Positions 1-7,477 of a stretch of DNA of 24,263 bases are shown here, piece after piece. The notes below the pieces were generated by a model. It was not told the origin of the DNA. It saw only the letters and a program-made list of their open reading frames with translations, and searched no databases. Numbering within the stretch: the stretch's first letter is position 1; each line of letters starts with the position of its first letter. Source of the stretch: a virus. The stretch spans positions 13,300-37,562 of the IMG/VR virus record IMGVR_UViG_3300030329_000870; one strand, written 5' to 3'. A program made the position numbers and the translations under genes.

Positions 1-1738
1 CTTGCTGATAAACATGATCTGAGTGTGGTAAAAATGACACACCTGACATTTCATTAAAGTACCTATAGACAAATGCACCTACGTCCATCCACTCATGGTC
101 ACGTACTGTAACAGTACAACTAGGTTTATGCTCACACCATTCCTGTTGATACATAAGCCACATAGTTAATTGGTCTACTGCTGTCATGTCATTACGTGTA
201 GTAGAATTATCAGGTGACTTCATAGGAAAACTAAATACCGTAGTGGCATCAGGCTTCATAACGTCAGGCTCATTTGGTACACCCATATCAACCATAAACT
301 TAGTGAGTGGGTCTTTGTTATCACCACGCACAGTTCTAATGTAGTATTCACTATGCCTAGCATGTATGCCACTTGCACTATCACATAGCTGCGATACAGT
401 GCCACTAGGTTTAACACAGGTAATAGCTGTTGATTGTGGTATGTTCCACTTCTTAGCATACTCTTTGTTTGTGTCTACAGCTACCTGTCTTAACATTCGT
501 AGCCTATCGCAAAGATATTCGTCTTTGCCGTTGGTTAAAACATTATCCATAATACCTGTAAGTGATACACCTAAGAGTCTTTCTTCCTCTGTATTATCTG
601 TCCATACTTTTCTAAGATAAGGAAACTTAGTAAGCGTAGCTTGTGCTGTACCTAAGATAGTAGCTAATCGTATTTTACGAGACAATTCTTTGTTTGTATC
701 TGTAGAACGTATAACTACCTCAGTTAAATTACAAAACTGATATGGACGTAACAGTATCTCAGAACATGGGTTGCAGCCGAACTCGTAGTTAGAATCTCGT
801 CTACCATTTTTCTCTGCTTGTTTCTTGGCAGCAACCCTGTTGAAGATACCACGTTCACCAGACTTAGATTCAATTAGAGATGTCCATTCTCTCATAAATG
901 TTTCAGCATCAGGCTTATCTGTATACGAAACAGAGTTGTTAGATAACGCCATGTGTGGTGCAGTATCCCACCACTGCCCTGACTTAGCCTGTCTCATGCG
1001 TATGTCAGATAAATTAGACAGTGAAATCATAGCTGATCTACGTACACCACCTACAACTACAACCTCACCTATCTTACACATAAGGCTATGACAGTCATAG
1101 CTTGTTAGTTTTTTACCTGCATTGTTGCTAAACAGATTAATTGTAAAGTTAAACAGGTCAACCAAAGGAGCAGGACCACTAGCTCTACCGCCAAATGTTT
1201 TAAGTCTAGCTCCTGCAGGTCTAACTTTACTGACGTTGTACGTGGGTATCTCTCCTGCATACAGTAAGGCAATTAGCTGTCGTAAACCTTTAGCCCACCC
1301 TTCTTTACTGTCTTTAATAACTATTGTAGTGTCGCTTTTAAACAACTTCTCTGGTATCTCTGGTAGTTTGTTTATATGTTCTCGCTCTACTGAAAAGCCT
1401 ACACCTGTACCACAAAGTAAAATGTACATGGCTTCATCGAAAGACTTAGGGTCATCAACAGGAAGATAACTACAGTTATATCCTGCAGTATTATCTCTAT
1501 CTAAAGCTAGTCCTGCAGTCATTAGTGCTCTCATAGAGGGCATAACTTCTAGTCCTAGTATAGCTTGTTCTATGTCGTGCTTATCTTGTTTAGAAAACTT
1601 AACTTTGTCATGCATGTAGTCTACATAGCGTGAGACTGTCTCACTCCATGTTTCTCTACGCCCCTCATCGTCTAGCCAACGAGCATAACGTGACGTAGCT
1701 ATAAAGTTTTGATAGTCTGTCGGTAGCATATTGTTCAT
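1..1738 (-). CDS. nrdJ: Adenosylcobalamin-dependent (class II) ribonucleotide reductase, C-terminus cut by window edge
   Basis: Reduces ribonucleotides to deoxyribonucleotides for phage DNA synthesis, using a B12-generated radical. I read 579 codons from ATG 1738 with no stop before the window edge, so the C-terminus is missing. The start follows a GGAG Shine-Dalgarno. Visible motifs are NCSYLPV with Cys89, CGTGVGFS about 25 residues later, NPCSEI with the probable radical Cys325, and QFCNLTE with Cys336. The Cys325/Cys336 spacing of 11 matches C408/C419 of the Lactobacillus enzyme; the Cys89-Cys325 interval is about 50 residues shorter than there, so this is a compact phage form. No class I beta subunit or class III activase gene is near. 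It is the last readable gene of the minus-strand replication operon. Family assignment is firm; whether it uses di- or triphosphates is inferred. Confidence 0.93.
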   Translation of the reverse strand, partial: MNNMLPTDYQNFIATSRYARWLDDEGRRETWSETVSRYVDYMHDKVKFSKQDKHDIEQAILGLEVMPSMRALMTAGLALDRDNTAGYNCSYLPVDDPKSFDEAMYILLCGTGVGFSVEREHINKLPEIPEKLFKSDTTIVIKDSKEGWAKGLRQLIALLYAGEIPTYNVSKVRPAGARLKTFGGRASGPAPLVDLFNFTINLFSNNAGKKLTSYDCHSLMCKIGEVVVVGGVRRSAMISLSNLSDIRMRQAKSGQWWDTAPHMALSNNSVSYTDKPDAETFMREWTSLIESKSGERGIFNRVAAKKQAEKNGRRDSNYEFGCNPCSEILLRPYQFCNLTEVVIRSTDTNKELSRKIRLATILGTAQATLTKFPYLRKVWTDNTEEERLLGVSLTGIMDNVLTNGKDEYLCDRLRMLRQVAVDTNKEYAKKWNIPQSTAITCVKPSGTVSQLCDSASGIHARHSEYYIRTVRGDNKDPLTKFMVDMGVPNEPDVMKPDATTVFSFPMKSPDNSTTRNDMTAVDQLTMWLMYQQEWCEHKPSCTVTVRDHEWMDVGAFVYRYFNEMSGVSFLPHSDHVYQQ

Positions 1739-1743
1739 TTATT

Positions 1744-1908
1744 CTACTCCATTATTGTTTTAATTGATTTTAATCTAATACCATCTATATCATAGATGTA
1801 CTCTTCGATGCCGTGTTCTATTTCTTCGTCAACCATACCGTCAGAAGGAACAGGGTAGTCCTCTTCATCTATGTCAAGGACAAGATAAACTTTAACTCGT
1901 ATTGACAT
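1744..1908 (-). CDS. 54-residue acidic conserved phage protein
   Basis: Short ORF beginning MSIRVKVYLVLDIDEEDYPV and ending YDIDGIRLKSIKTIME. The start at 1908 has an AAGAGG Shine-Dalgarno and overlaps the end of the DUF3310 gene by 17 nt; its stop lies just inside the nrdJ ribosome-binding region, so the three genes look translationally coupled. A beta strand followed by an acidic middle and a second short strand is plausible. It resembles small unannotated phage proteins with a YDIDG.xIKSI ending, from memory only. Function unknown. Confidence 0.75.
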   Translation of the reverse strand: MSIRVKVYLVLDIDEEDYPVPSDGMVDEEIEHGIEEYIYDIDGIRLKSIKTIME

Positions 1909-2140
1909 CTTCCGCCTCTTCTATTTCTTCTATCAAAAGAGAAAGATACCATTGTGATTTTTCTAGGTCTTCTTTTTGTTTACCTTTGTATCTGTATCTC
2001 CAAAGATATTTCATAGAATTGCCCTTTAAATAACCACAAAATTCTAAGTGTGACATAGAGGCTTTGATAGCCTGTATGCATTCTATGCCGTACTGATTAT
2101 AGTGTGGTGGACTGTTTACCATATCTGTTTTATCTTTCAT
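1892..2140 (-). CDS. DUF3310 family protein
   Basis: 82 residues. The segment PPHYNQYGIECIQAIKASMS, then GYLKGNSMKYLWRYRYKG and a DLEKSQWYL stretch, is the DUF3310 signature found in many phages (often loosely labelled nucleotide kinase). The reading frame is open to 2155, but the ATG at 2140 has a GGGAG Shine-Dalgarno eight bases upstream and follows the upstream stop directly (TAATATG), whereas 2155 has none, so 2140 is preferred. It sits between an acidic hypothetical gene and the 54-residue protein, upstream of nrdJ, in line with a nucleotide or DNA metabolism role. No catalytic function is shown by the sequence. Confidence 0.85.
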   Translation of the reverse strand: MKDKTDMVNSPPHYNQYGIECIQAIKASMSHLEFCGYLKGNSMKYLWRYRYKGKQKEDLEKSQWYLSLLIEEIEEAEDVNTS

Positions 2141-2141
2141 A

Positions 2142-2489
2142 TTAAGCACTCCCATCTGTTCTAGTGTTGAAGTTTAATCTAATTACATTAGAGTTTGCGT
2201 CCTTTACAATTATAGGTCTAATAGCCTCGTCTTCTTTTTGTTGCTCTTCATAGTATTCATAGACAGCTTCTCTAAACTCTTTATCATCTTCCATTAAACC
2301 TACACAAGAGCATAACATGTTTGTAAACTGTAGCATATTGCCGTAATCATTATCGTCCAAAGGATTATTATCATCTACTACTATACCAACTACCACTTCT
2401 CCTGTCCACTTTTTATTTTGGTCAAGTTTAGGTTGTAAACGTATAGCAAAGTCTTCCTGTTCTATACTTAAAAATGTTTTACCTTTCAT
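2142..2489 (-). CDS. Acidic hypothetical protein
   Basis: 115 residues, not recognised. Rich in Asp and Glu, with a central segment VVVGIVVDDNNPLDDNDYGN and a helical acidic stretch near residues 68-90. It starts in a four-base ATGA overlap with the endonuclease I gene and ends two bases from the DUF3310 start, so it is part of the replication operon. It has two Cys close together (CSC near residue 60) but no complete metal motif. The acidic nature could suit a partner of a DNA-binding protein; that is only a guess. Confidence 0.75.
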   Translation of the reverse strand: MKGKTFLSIEQEDFAIRLQPKLDQNKKWTGEVVVGIVVDDNNPLDDNDYGNMLQFTNMLCSCVGLMEDDKEFREAVYEYYEEQQKEDEAIRPIIVKDANSNVIRLNFNTRTDGSA

Positions 2490-2944
2490 TGAAATCTCCT
2501 TTTTATTTTAGGACAAGAAAACTTTATAAACTTTGGATGCTTGTCTTTTCCTTTTTCTTTTAACCATTCTTCTGGAATGATGCGATCATAATAATCAAAG
2601 TCGTGCTTGTTACACCACTGATAGTACCTAGTCTTTGCTCCCTTTCGTAGTTTACGATTACTATTTTCAAAAACAAAGCGTATGTCTAGCTGTGGATGTT
2701 GCTTCTTAATAGCAAGATGTTTCTTTCTATCTGCAGCCGTAAACATACCCTTTGTTTCTATGATAATGCCATTGTACAGCACGAAATCAGGAGTGTAGGT
2801 TCTATATGTAAGGTCTTCCCATTCAATCTTCAAGGCTTCATATTTATATTTACATTTCTGTTGTTTTAAATAGTCAGCTATCTTTAGCTCAAGACCACTA
2901 CGGTATCCATACTTACGTGCTGCAATGAATTGTTTAGCGTCCAC
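2486..2944 (-). CDS. T7 endonuclease I-like Holliday junction resolvase
   Basis: 152 residues, close to the 149 of T7 gp3. It resolves branched DNA and helps break down host DNA in T7. The active-site pattern is complete: GYRSGLE with Glu19, TPDF with Asp53, and IETKG with Glu63 and Lys65, matching T7 E20, D55, E65 and K67 in order and spacing. The C-terminus is strongly basic (KHPKFIKFSCPKIKRRFQ), suitable for DNA binding. Start 2944 shares one base with the preceding stop; its own stop overlaps the next start by ATGA. It lies beside a Cas4-like exonuclease and a putative ssDNA-binding protein, forming a recombination and replication-fork processing set. Confidence 0.92.
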   Translation of the reverse strand: MDAKQFIAARKYGYRSGLELKIADYLKQQKCKYKYEALKIEWEDLTYRTYTPDFVLYNGIIIETKGMFTAADRKKHLAIKKQHPQLDIRFVFENSNRKLRKGAKTRYYQWCNKHDFDYYDRIIPEEWLKEKGKDKHPKFIKFSCPKIKRRFQ

Positions 2945-3165
2945 TAGACGTTAAACCAAGGGTTTCTAAACATAGCAGTAGGGCTTGTGTATCCAAGATT
3001 TTTAAGCTCCTCTTGTACGGCTTTATTTGCCTCTGCTCTTGCTTCAATGGCACTCCTTAAATTAGCAGTGCGTTTTTCTCTATACTCCTTACGAGCCTGA
3101 GAAAGCTGCATCTCTAATTCCTTTATGTTTGAAGCTAACGCTTCTAGTTCTTCTGCTTCCATCAT
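2944..3165 (-). CDS. Small coiled-coil protein
   Basis: 73 residues, not recognised. Residues 3-55 are an uninterrupted charged helix rich in Glu, Lys, Arg, Ala and Leu with heptad-like spacing, probably a coiled coil; the last 18 residues (GYTSPTAMFRNPWFNV) look like a short structured tail. Translation is coupled to the exonuclease gene by an ATGA overlap. A second ATG follows directly, at 3162, and has better spacing from the AAAGGAG Shine-Dalgarno, so the protein may lack one Met. Possibly a scaffold or accessory protein for the neighbouring nucleases; no direct evidence. Confidence 0.7.
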   Translation of the reverse strand: MMEAEELEALASNIKELEMQLSQARKEYREKRTANLRSAIEARAEANKAVQEELKNLGYTSPTAMFRNPWFNV

Positions 3166-4016
3166 ACATACTCCTTTCCTAATGTTATGTAGGAAACCAT
3201 TTTAGGTTCTCTAGCTTGTGACTTTACAGCAGGACGTTCAGTTATATCCCAACACGCCTGTCTATATGAACAGAACCTACAGTTTTTATTTAACACGGTG
3301 TTGCCTGTTGGCTTGCCTCTAAAATATTCTACTTCAGGTTCAAAGCAACGTTCAAACTTGTTGCTATTTACTATATGGGTAGTCTGTTTAATTTTTTCAA
3401 GCTCTTCCTCTTCGTTAATTGAAGAGGCAGGTACGTATTTAAAGTCACCGTTTGCTTTATTAACTACCCACCAACCGCCAAGCTTTTTGTCAGATGCTTT
3501 AGCGTAGCCTACTAACTGTGATACATAACCAAAAGAATCTCCATCGGCTAATGTTTCACTAGAAGTAAACTTATTGCGGTATGACCAATCGGATGCCGAC
3601 TTAATATCATCAACAGCACCGTCAATAACAAGATCATATGTTCCGCTAATACTATCCTCTCCCAAGTCAAGAGAAACTTGTTCAGGCTCTTCATACTTAA
3701 CTCCTGCTTCCTTTAGGATGCCTTTGAATACAGCCTCTACTATATCTCCTAGCATCATGTTCATTACAAATGTAGTGGATTTAGGGAGTGCCTTCTCTGG
3801 CTCATTCTTATCAAACCAGAGTTGGCATGTTGGTCTGCCTACATTAGACATACGTAGACTAAATTCATCCCTTTTGTTACCACCCCCGAATTGACGTTGC
3901 ATAGCTTCCATTACGTCCTGACCTATCTGCCGAATGGTGTCCTCTGAGATAGAGGACTTTCCATTGGCTGCATCAGACATGTACTGGTGTATTGCCATTT
4001 CTGCAGGATGATTCAT
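3162..4016 (-). CDS. Cas4/RecB-like PD-(D/E)XK exonuclease with iron-sulfur cysteines
   Basis: 284 residues. Features in order: Cys64 (RPTCQLWF), an acidic helix LGDIVE with Glu94, Asp128 in GTYD, the D-x-K motif Asp137/Lys139 in VDDIKSA, the QxxxY motif Gln167-Tyr171, and a C-terminal CRFCSYRQAC cluster (Cys246, Cys249, Cys255). One distant Cys plus CX2CX5C is the 4Fe-4S arrangement of Cas4/AddB-type nucleases, and the acidic and lysine residues form a complete nuclease site. It probably degrades or resects DNA for recombination-dependent replication or host DNA recycling. It follows the putative ssDNA-binding gene with a one-base overlap. No CRISPR locus is nearby, so a phage exonuclease is meant, not CRISPR adaptation. 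Confidence 0.88.
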   Translation of the reverse strand: MNHPAEMAIHQYMSDAANGKSSISEDTIRQIGQDVMEAMQRQFGGGNKRDEFSLRMSNVGRPTCQLWFDKNEPEKALPKSTTFVMNMMLGDIVEAVFKGILKEAGVKYEEPEQVSLDLGEDSISGTYDLVIDGAVDDIKSASDWSYRNKFTSSETLADGDSFGYVSQLVGYAKASDKKLGGWWVVNKANGDFKYVPASSINEEEELEKIKQTTHIVNSNKFERCFEPEVEYFRGKPTGNTVLNKNCRFCSYRQACWDITERPAVKSQAREPKMVSYITLGKEYV

Positions 4017-4921
4017 TAGACAAGCTCTTCTGATTCAATATCAATAAAGTCATCGACTAAATCTTTATCTAAATCATCGTCCTTGTTCATCTTAGTTGTC
4101 CACTCGTTAAGTATGTACTCATTATAGTTTTGTACCCACAACATAAGATCAGCAAACATCTCTTGATCTGCATCGTTAAGCTCAATAGTCTTAGTTAAGT
4201 CAAGCTTAACCTGTGGTAAGTAATACTGAAAGGATGCGTCCTTTACTTCTTCAGAAGTACAGACCATAGTATGCTGTGGTGGCAACCTCTTAGCTTTAGC
4301 TAGATCAGAGAAAGCCTTACCAAATATTTTAAATGCATCCCTGTTGTCCACTTCCCAGATAAAGGGCATAGGCTCTAGTGAGTCTATAGGCTTGCCATTC
4401 TCGTCATGTGGTTCTACCAATTCGATTGTGCCAAAGATAACTCGTACTCGTTTACAGGATTTGATTAGGTCTTGCTGTGCTTTTGGTAAAGCTTTGAAGT
4501 CCTCAATCCAACCTGACGGTTTACCACAGTTAAAGCCACCATAGTTATCCTTCAAGTCTACGTTGAGACTGTCAGCCATAACAGTTTTGTTATAGTTAGC
4601 CTTGCCATTGCCTACAGCAGGTATGAAACGCTTGTACATAAACCTCTGCATGAAAGGTCTAATGATTGCAGACTTACCTAGATAGGTAGGACCATTAGGT
4701 ACTTCTACTTTATAAGACCCACCAGACAATGTTTCTGCATTGATAGTCTTACCATTGACCTCTACCTCACCCATTACAGGTTTATGGTTTAGTCTGACAC
4801 GTGCTAGTGTACTAGCTTTCTTTGTATCAGTGACCTCACTACGCTCATTGGATATGCCCATAGCTTTAGCCATTGCACTAAAGTTATTTGTGTCTATCGT
4901 TACTACTTCATTATTTATCAT
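4016..4921 (-). CDS. Putative single-stranded DNA-binding or replication accessory protein
   Basis: 301 residues. No catalytic motif is visible. It has a basic, aromatic central part (residues about 85-165, such as FMQRFMYKRFIPAVGNGKANY) and ends in a strongly acidic tail of about 25 residues (DDDLDKDLVDDFIDIE), the layout of gp2.5/SSB-type proteins that use the tail to bind replication partners. The location between DNA polymerase and exonuclease supports this. The start has a strong AAGGAGG Shine-Dalgarno eight bases upstream, consistent with high expression. The DNA-binding function is inferred from composition and context; I cannot show an OB fold from sequence alone. Confidence 0.6.
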   Translation of the reverse strand: MINNEVVTIDTNNFSAMAKAMGISNERSEVTDTKKASTLARVRLNHKPVMGEVEVNGKTINAETLSGGSYKVEVPNGPTYLGKSAIIRPFMQRFMYKRFIPAVGNGKANYNKTVMADSLNVDLKDNYGGFNCGKPSGWIEDFKALPKAQQDLIKSCKRVRVIFGTIELVEPHDENGKPIDSLEPMPFIWEVDNRDAFKIFGKAFSDLAKAKRLPPQHTMVCTSEEVKDASFQYYLPQVKLDLTKTIELNDADQEMFADLMLWVQNYNEYILNEWTTKMNKDDDLDKDLVDDFIDIESEELV

Positions 4922-4964
4922 ATATATATACCTCCTTGTATATTGTTTAAGAATCTTAGTTATA

Positions 4965-7004
4965 TCACGCTACGTCCTTTGTGTCAAGCCAATTAGAACC
5001 TATTTTTGCTTCAAGTAATAATGGCACATTGAAGTCTATATTCCATCGTTGTTCTATTAATTGTTTCAACACAGAGTTTGTTTTGTTTATAACCTCTATG
5101 ACCTCTTTGGTTTCATTTGGGTGTACATCAATCACGATTGAATCATGTACGCTATTTACTATACAACTATTTAAATCGTTAAGTAATTTATCTATATGCA
5201 ATAAAGCAACAGGTACGATGTCTGCCGTTGCTAGCGATTGCACAGGGAAATTTTTTATTTTCGTAAAGTGTGACACACTGCCATTACGTCTACGTTCTAT
5301 ATCAGGAAATGCAAACTCTCTGCCAGATGGAGTACGTATCTTTCCTGTGTTCAGGGCTTCCTTCGCTAATCGACTGTGCCACTGTGCGATACCACTGTAC
5401 TTCTTAACAAACTGATCGTAGTATCTGCCTACAGCAGGTGCTTTACCAAACGAACTAGCTCCGAAGAGCGGTGCGAAAGTATGTGACTTTGCTTCTTGTC
5501 TGGACGTGGGTTGACCTGCACCTGTAATTACTTTAGCTGTATAGGCATGGACATCAAAGCCTGTGTCTATTTCTTTCATAGCTATTTTGTCTTGCCCTAA
5601 GAAAGCAGCGACCCTAAACTCTAGCTGTGCAAAGTCCGCTTCCATAATCTGTCCACCTTCCCATCGTGATACGAACACACGCTTAACAGGAAACGTGCCA
5701 CCTCTAGGCATGTTCTGCATGTTAGGATCAGCACCACTAAACCGTCCTGTGCTAGTGCGATGTTGTAAAAGTCTGACATGTAGCTTACCATTTTTCTTTG
5801 TATAGGTAGATATACCGTCAACAAAACTAGATAGGTATGTATCAACAGCCGACAGTCTACGTACATTTTGTAAGAATGTTATAGCGTCTGTCATGTTACG
5901 ACCTCTGGCTACATTCTCAAGTAGCTCAAGGTTAGTCTTGTTTGTACTAAAGCCATTAGCACTAACCCACTTAGCATTGGGTGCTTTAAACTTTAACCCT
6001 GCTACATCAGGAGTATCGCTAAAAATATAGCCAACACCTGTACAGTCAGGACACTTACTAGGTTTAGCAAAAGGTTTACCGTCTTTCTTTGTCTTGCGTA
6101 TCATACCACGACCAGAGCAAGCTCTGCATTGCTTGGCTTGTTTCTTGTATACAATACTAGAGTGCCACGCTATATTCTCTTTGTAGTCTGTATTATTCAT
6201 GTATGGCTCAAACTGATTACCCCACATAGCTTTATCGTTAGGCTTACGACTATAGATAACCCACGATAACTGCTCTGGACTATTAAGATTGATAGGATAG
6301 TCACCCATTAACTCACGACATTGTTTGTCAAGACTCTGTACAAGAGTAGCACGTTCAGCCTCAAACTCCTTACGCACATCCTCAAGCACAGTAAGGTCTA
6401 CAGAAAAGCCACGTTGATATATACGTGCCAAACATACAGCTACTTCATCTGTAAGTTTAGCCGTAGCACTAAGCATGGAATCAGTCGTAGCTAGTCTATG
6501 TTGTAGCTTGTCAGCAAGTTGTTGTGTAGCATGTAGGTCAGCAGATAAATACTCCGACAGTTCATCAGCAGGTATTTCTCTAGTAGAGTAGCCTTTCTTA
6601 AAGTATTCTTTTAGAGTGTCCTGTTTCTTGGTAGCAAGTTCAAACCTTTCAGCACAGGCTTCAAGAGATAGTGGTTCTTTCAACCCACGTTGTAAGACGT
6701 AGGTGTTGAGCATAGTATCAAACACCTTACCGTTGTACGTGAACCCAGATTCCCACAGCCACATCAAGTCATGTGGTGCGTTGTGCATAATAAGAAGTGT
6801 TGTTGCGTCCAACATTCTCTGCACTTTCTCCTTGCCTGACGGTGTAGGTTCTCTGTCTGCATGGTCAAAGGTAACAATAGTTTCCTTACCAGACTCACAT
6901 AGCATACCCACCATAGTCAGGCTATTGTCAGGTTCAAATGGGTCTAGGTGTAGTTTACCATCACGATGAGTAACGGTGTTTTCTACATCAAGAGTTAGTT
7001 TCAT
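4965..7004 (-). CDS. polA: Family A DNA polymerase with 3'-5' exonuclease and DnaJ-type zinc insert (HMO-2011 type)
   Basis: 679-residue replicative polymerase. N-terminal proofreading exonuclease: Exo I Asp6-x-Glu8, Exo II Asn75-x3-Asp79, Exo III Tyr152-x3-Asp156. Polymerase: STGRFS around 418-423, motif A Asp457 (DFAQLEFR), motif B Arg502-x3-Lys506-x3-Phe510 (O helix), motif C VHDS with His620 and Asp621. Phe510 matches E. coli Phe762. Between exonuclease and palm lies CRACSGRG...CPDCTGVG (Cys293, 296, 318, 321), the DnaJ central-domain zinc pattern reported for HMO-2011 polymerase. Oddities: the usual Glu of motif C (HDE) is Ser, and the motif B Tyr is Phe514. Start overlaps the upstream stop by ATGA. 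Assignment is firm. Confidence 0.96.
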   Translation of the reverse strand: MKLTLDVENTVTHRDGKLHLDPFEPDNSLTMVGMLCESGKETIVTFDHADREPTPSGKEKVQRMLDATTLLIMHNAPHDLMWLWESGFTYNGKVFDTMLNTYVLQRGLKEPLSLEACAERFELATKKQDTLKEYFKKGYSTREIPADELSEYLSADLHATQQLADKLQHRLATTDSMLSATAKLTDEVAVCLARIYQRGFSVDLTVLEDVRKEFEAERATLVQSLDKQCRELMGDYPINLNSPEQLSWVIYSRKPNDKAMWGNQFEPYMNNTDYKENIAWHSSIVYKKQAKQCRACSGRGMIRKTKKDGKPFAKPSKCPDCTGVGYIFSDTPDVAGLKFKAPNAKWVSANGFSTNKTNLELLENVARGRNMTDAITFLQNVRRLSAVDTYLSSFVDGISTYTKKNGKLHVRLLQHRTSTGRFSGADPNMQNMPRGGTFPVKRVFVSRWEGGQIMEADFAQLEFRVAAFLGQDKIAMKEIDTGFDVHAYTAKVITGAGQPTSRQEAKSHTFAPLFGASSFGKAPAVGRYYDQFVKKYSGIAQWHSRLAKEALNTGKIRTPSGREFAFPDIERRRNGSVSHFTKIKNFPVQSLATADIVPVALLHIDKLLNDLNSCIVNSVHDSIVIDVHPNETKEVIEVINKTNSVLKQLIEQRWNIDFNVPLLLEAKIGSNWLDTKDVA

Positions 7005-7477
7005 AATCTTACAAGCTCCGCTTCTTGATACGGTATGTGAAAAAAATGTTCGTTCCTTCGGGCATTACCTAACCAGATTTCCTTTATACAATCATCTGTC
7101 AACTGATTGTCCTTTATTCTCCAAGCAAACTTGCAGTCATTACGTATGATATAAAAATTTAAATACGCTTTATCGTCACCAAGTTCTGCGAATTTATTTA
7201 TGAGTTTGTATTTACGGTACGGTATGCGTATCTCTTTCCATGTTGGATTCCAATCGCCTGTCCATTGATTCTTCATCTCAACTTCAGAGTAATATGTGTG
7301 ACCATTCTTCTCACTCTTTATGTCAAAGGAATAATTTTCCTTGTCCTCAAAGTTCGTATGACCATTGCGTTTCAAATACTTTATAACGATATTCTTTGCC
7401 GTACCGTCATTCTCTCTGTACGAATCACGTTGAAACCTACGGTAATAAGTTCCACTTATGGGCTGTATTGTATTCAT
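7001..7477 (-). CDS. Hypothetical protein, possible PD-(D/E)XK nuclease
   Basis: 158 residues, placed between helicase and polymerase and joined to both by ATGA overlaps. The segment YSFDIKSEKNGHTYYSEVEMK contains Asp52, then Glu65, Glu67 and Lys69; Asp followed about 15 residues later by Glu-x-Lys is the arrangement of restriction-endonuclease-like folds, with a following Trp-rich part (QWTGDWNPTW) and RIPYRKYKLI helix as in some type II enzyme relatives. The fold assignment is an inference from one motif. It might cut host or branched DNA, or be a structural helper of the replisome. Not otherwise recognised. Confidence 0.65.
   Translation of the reverse strand: MNTIQPISGTYYRRFQRDSYRENDGTAKNIVIKYLKRNGHTNFEDKENYSFDIKSEKNGHTYYSEVEMKNQWTGDWNPTWKEIRIPYRKYKLINKFAELGDDKAYLNFYIIRNDCKFAWRIKDNQLTDDCIKEIWLGNARRNEHFFHIPYQEAELVRL

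Noticed and set aside
1739-1910. Cobalamin riboswitch before nrdJ
   Set aside because: The space before nrdJ is filled by a small overlapping gene and shows no B12-box-like sequence.
3574-3894. Plus-strand frame of 106 codons opposite the exonuclease gene
   Set aside because: Lies fully antisense to a gene with complete nuclease motifs; no ribosome site or family resemblance.
4981-5415. Plus-strand frame of 144 codons opposite the polymerase gene
   Set aside because: Antisense to conserved polymerase motifs B and C; a shadow frame.
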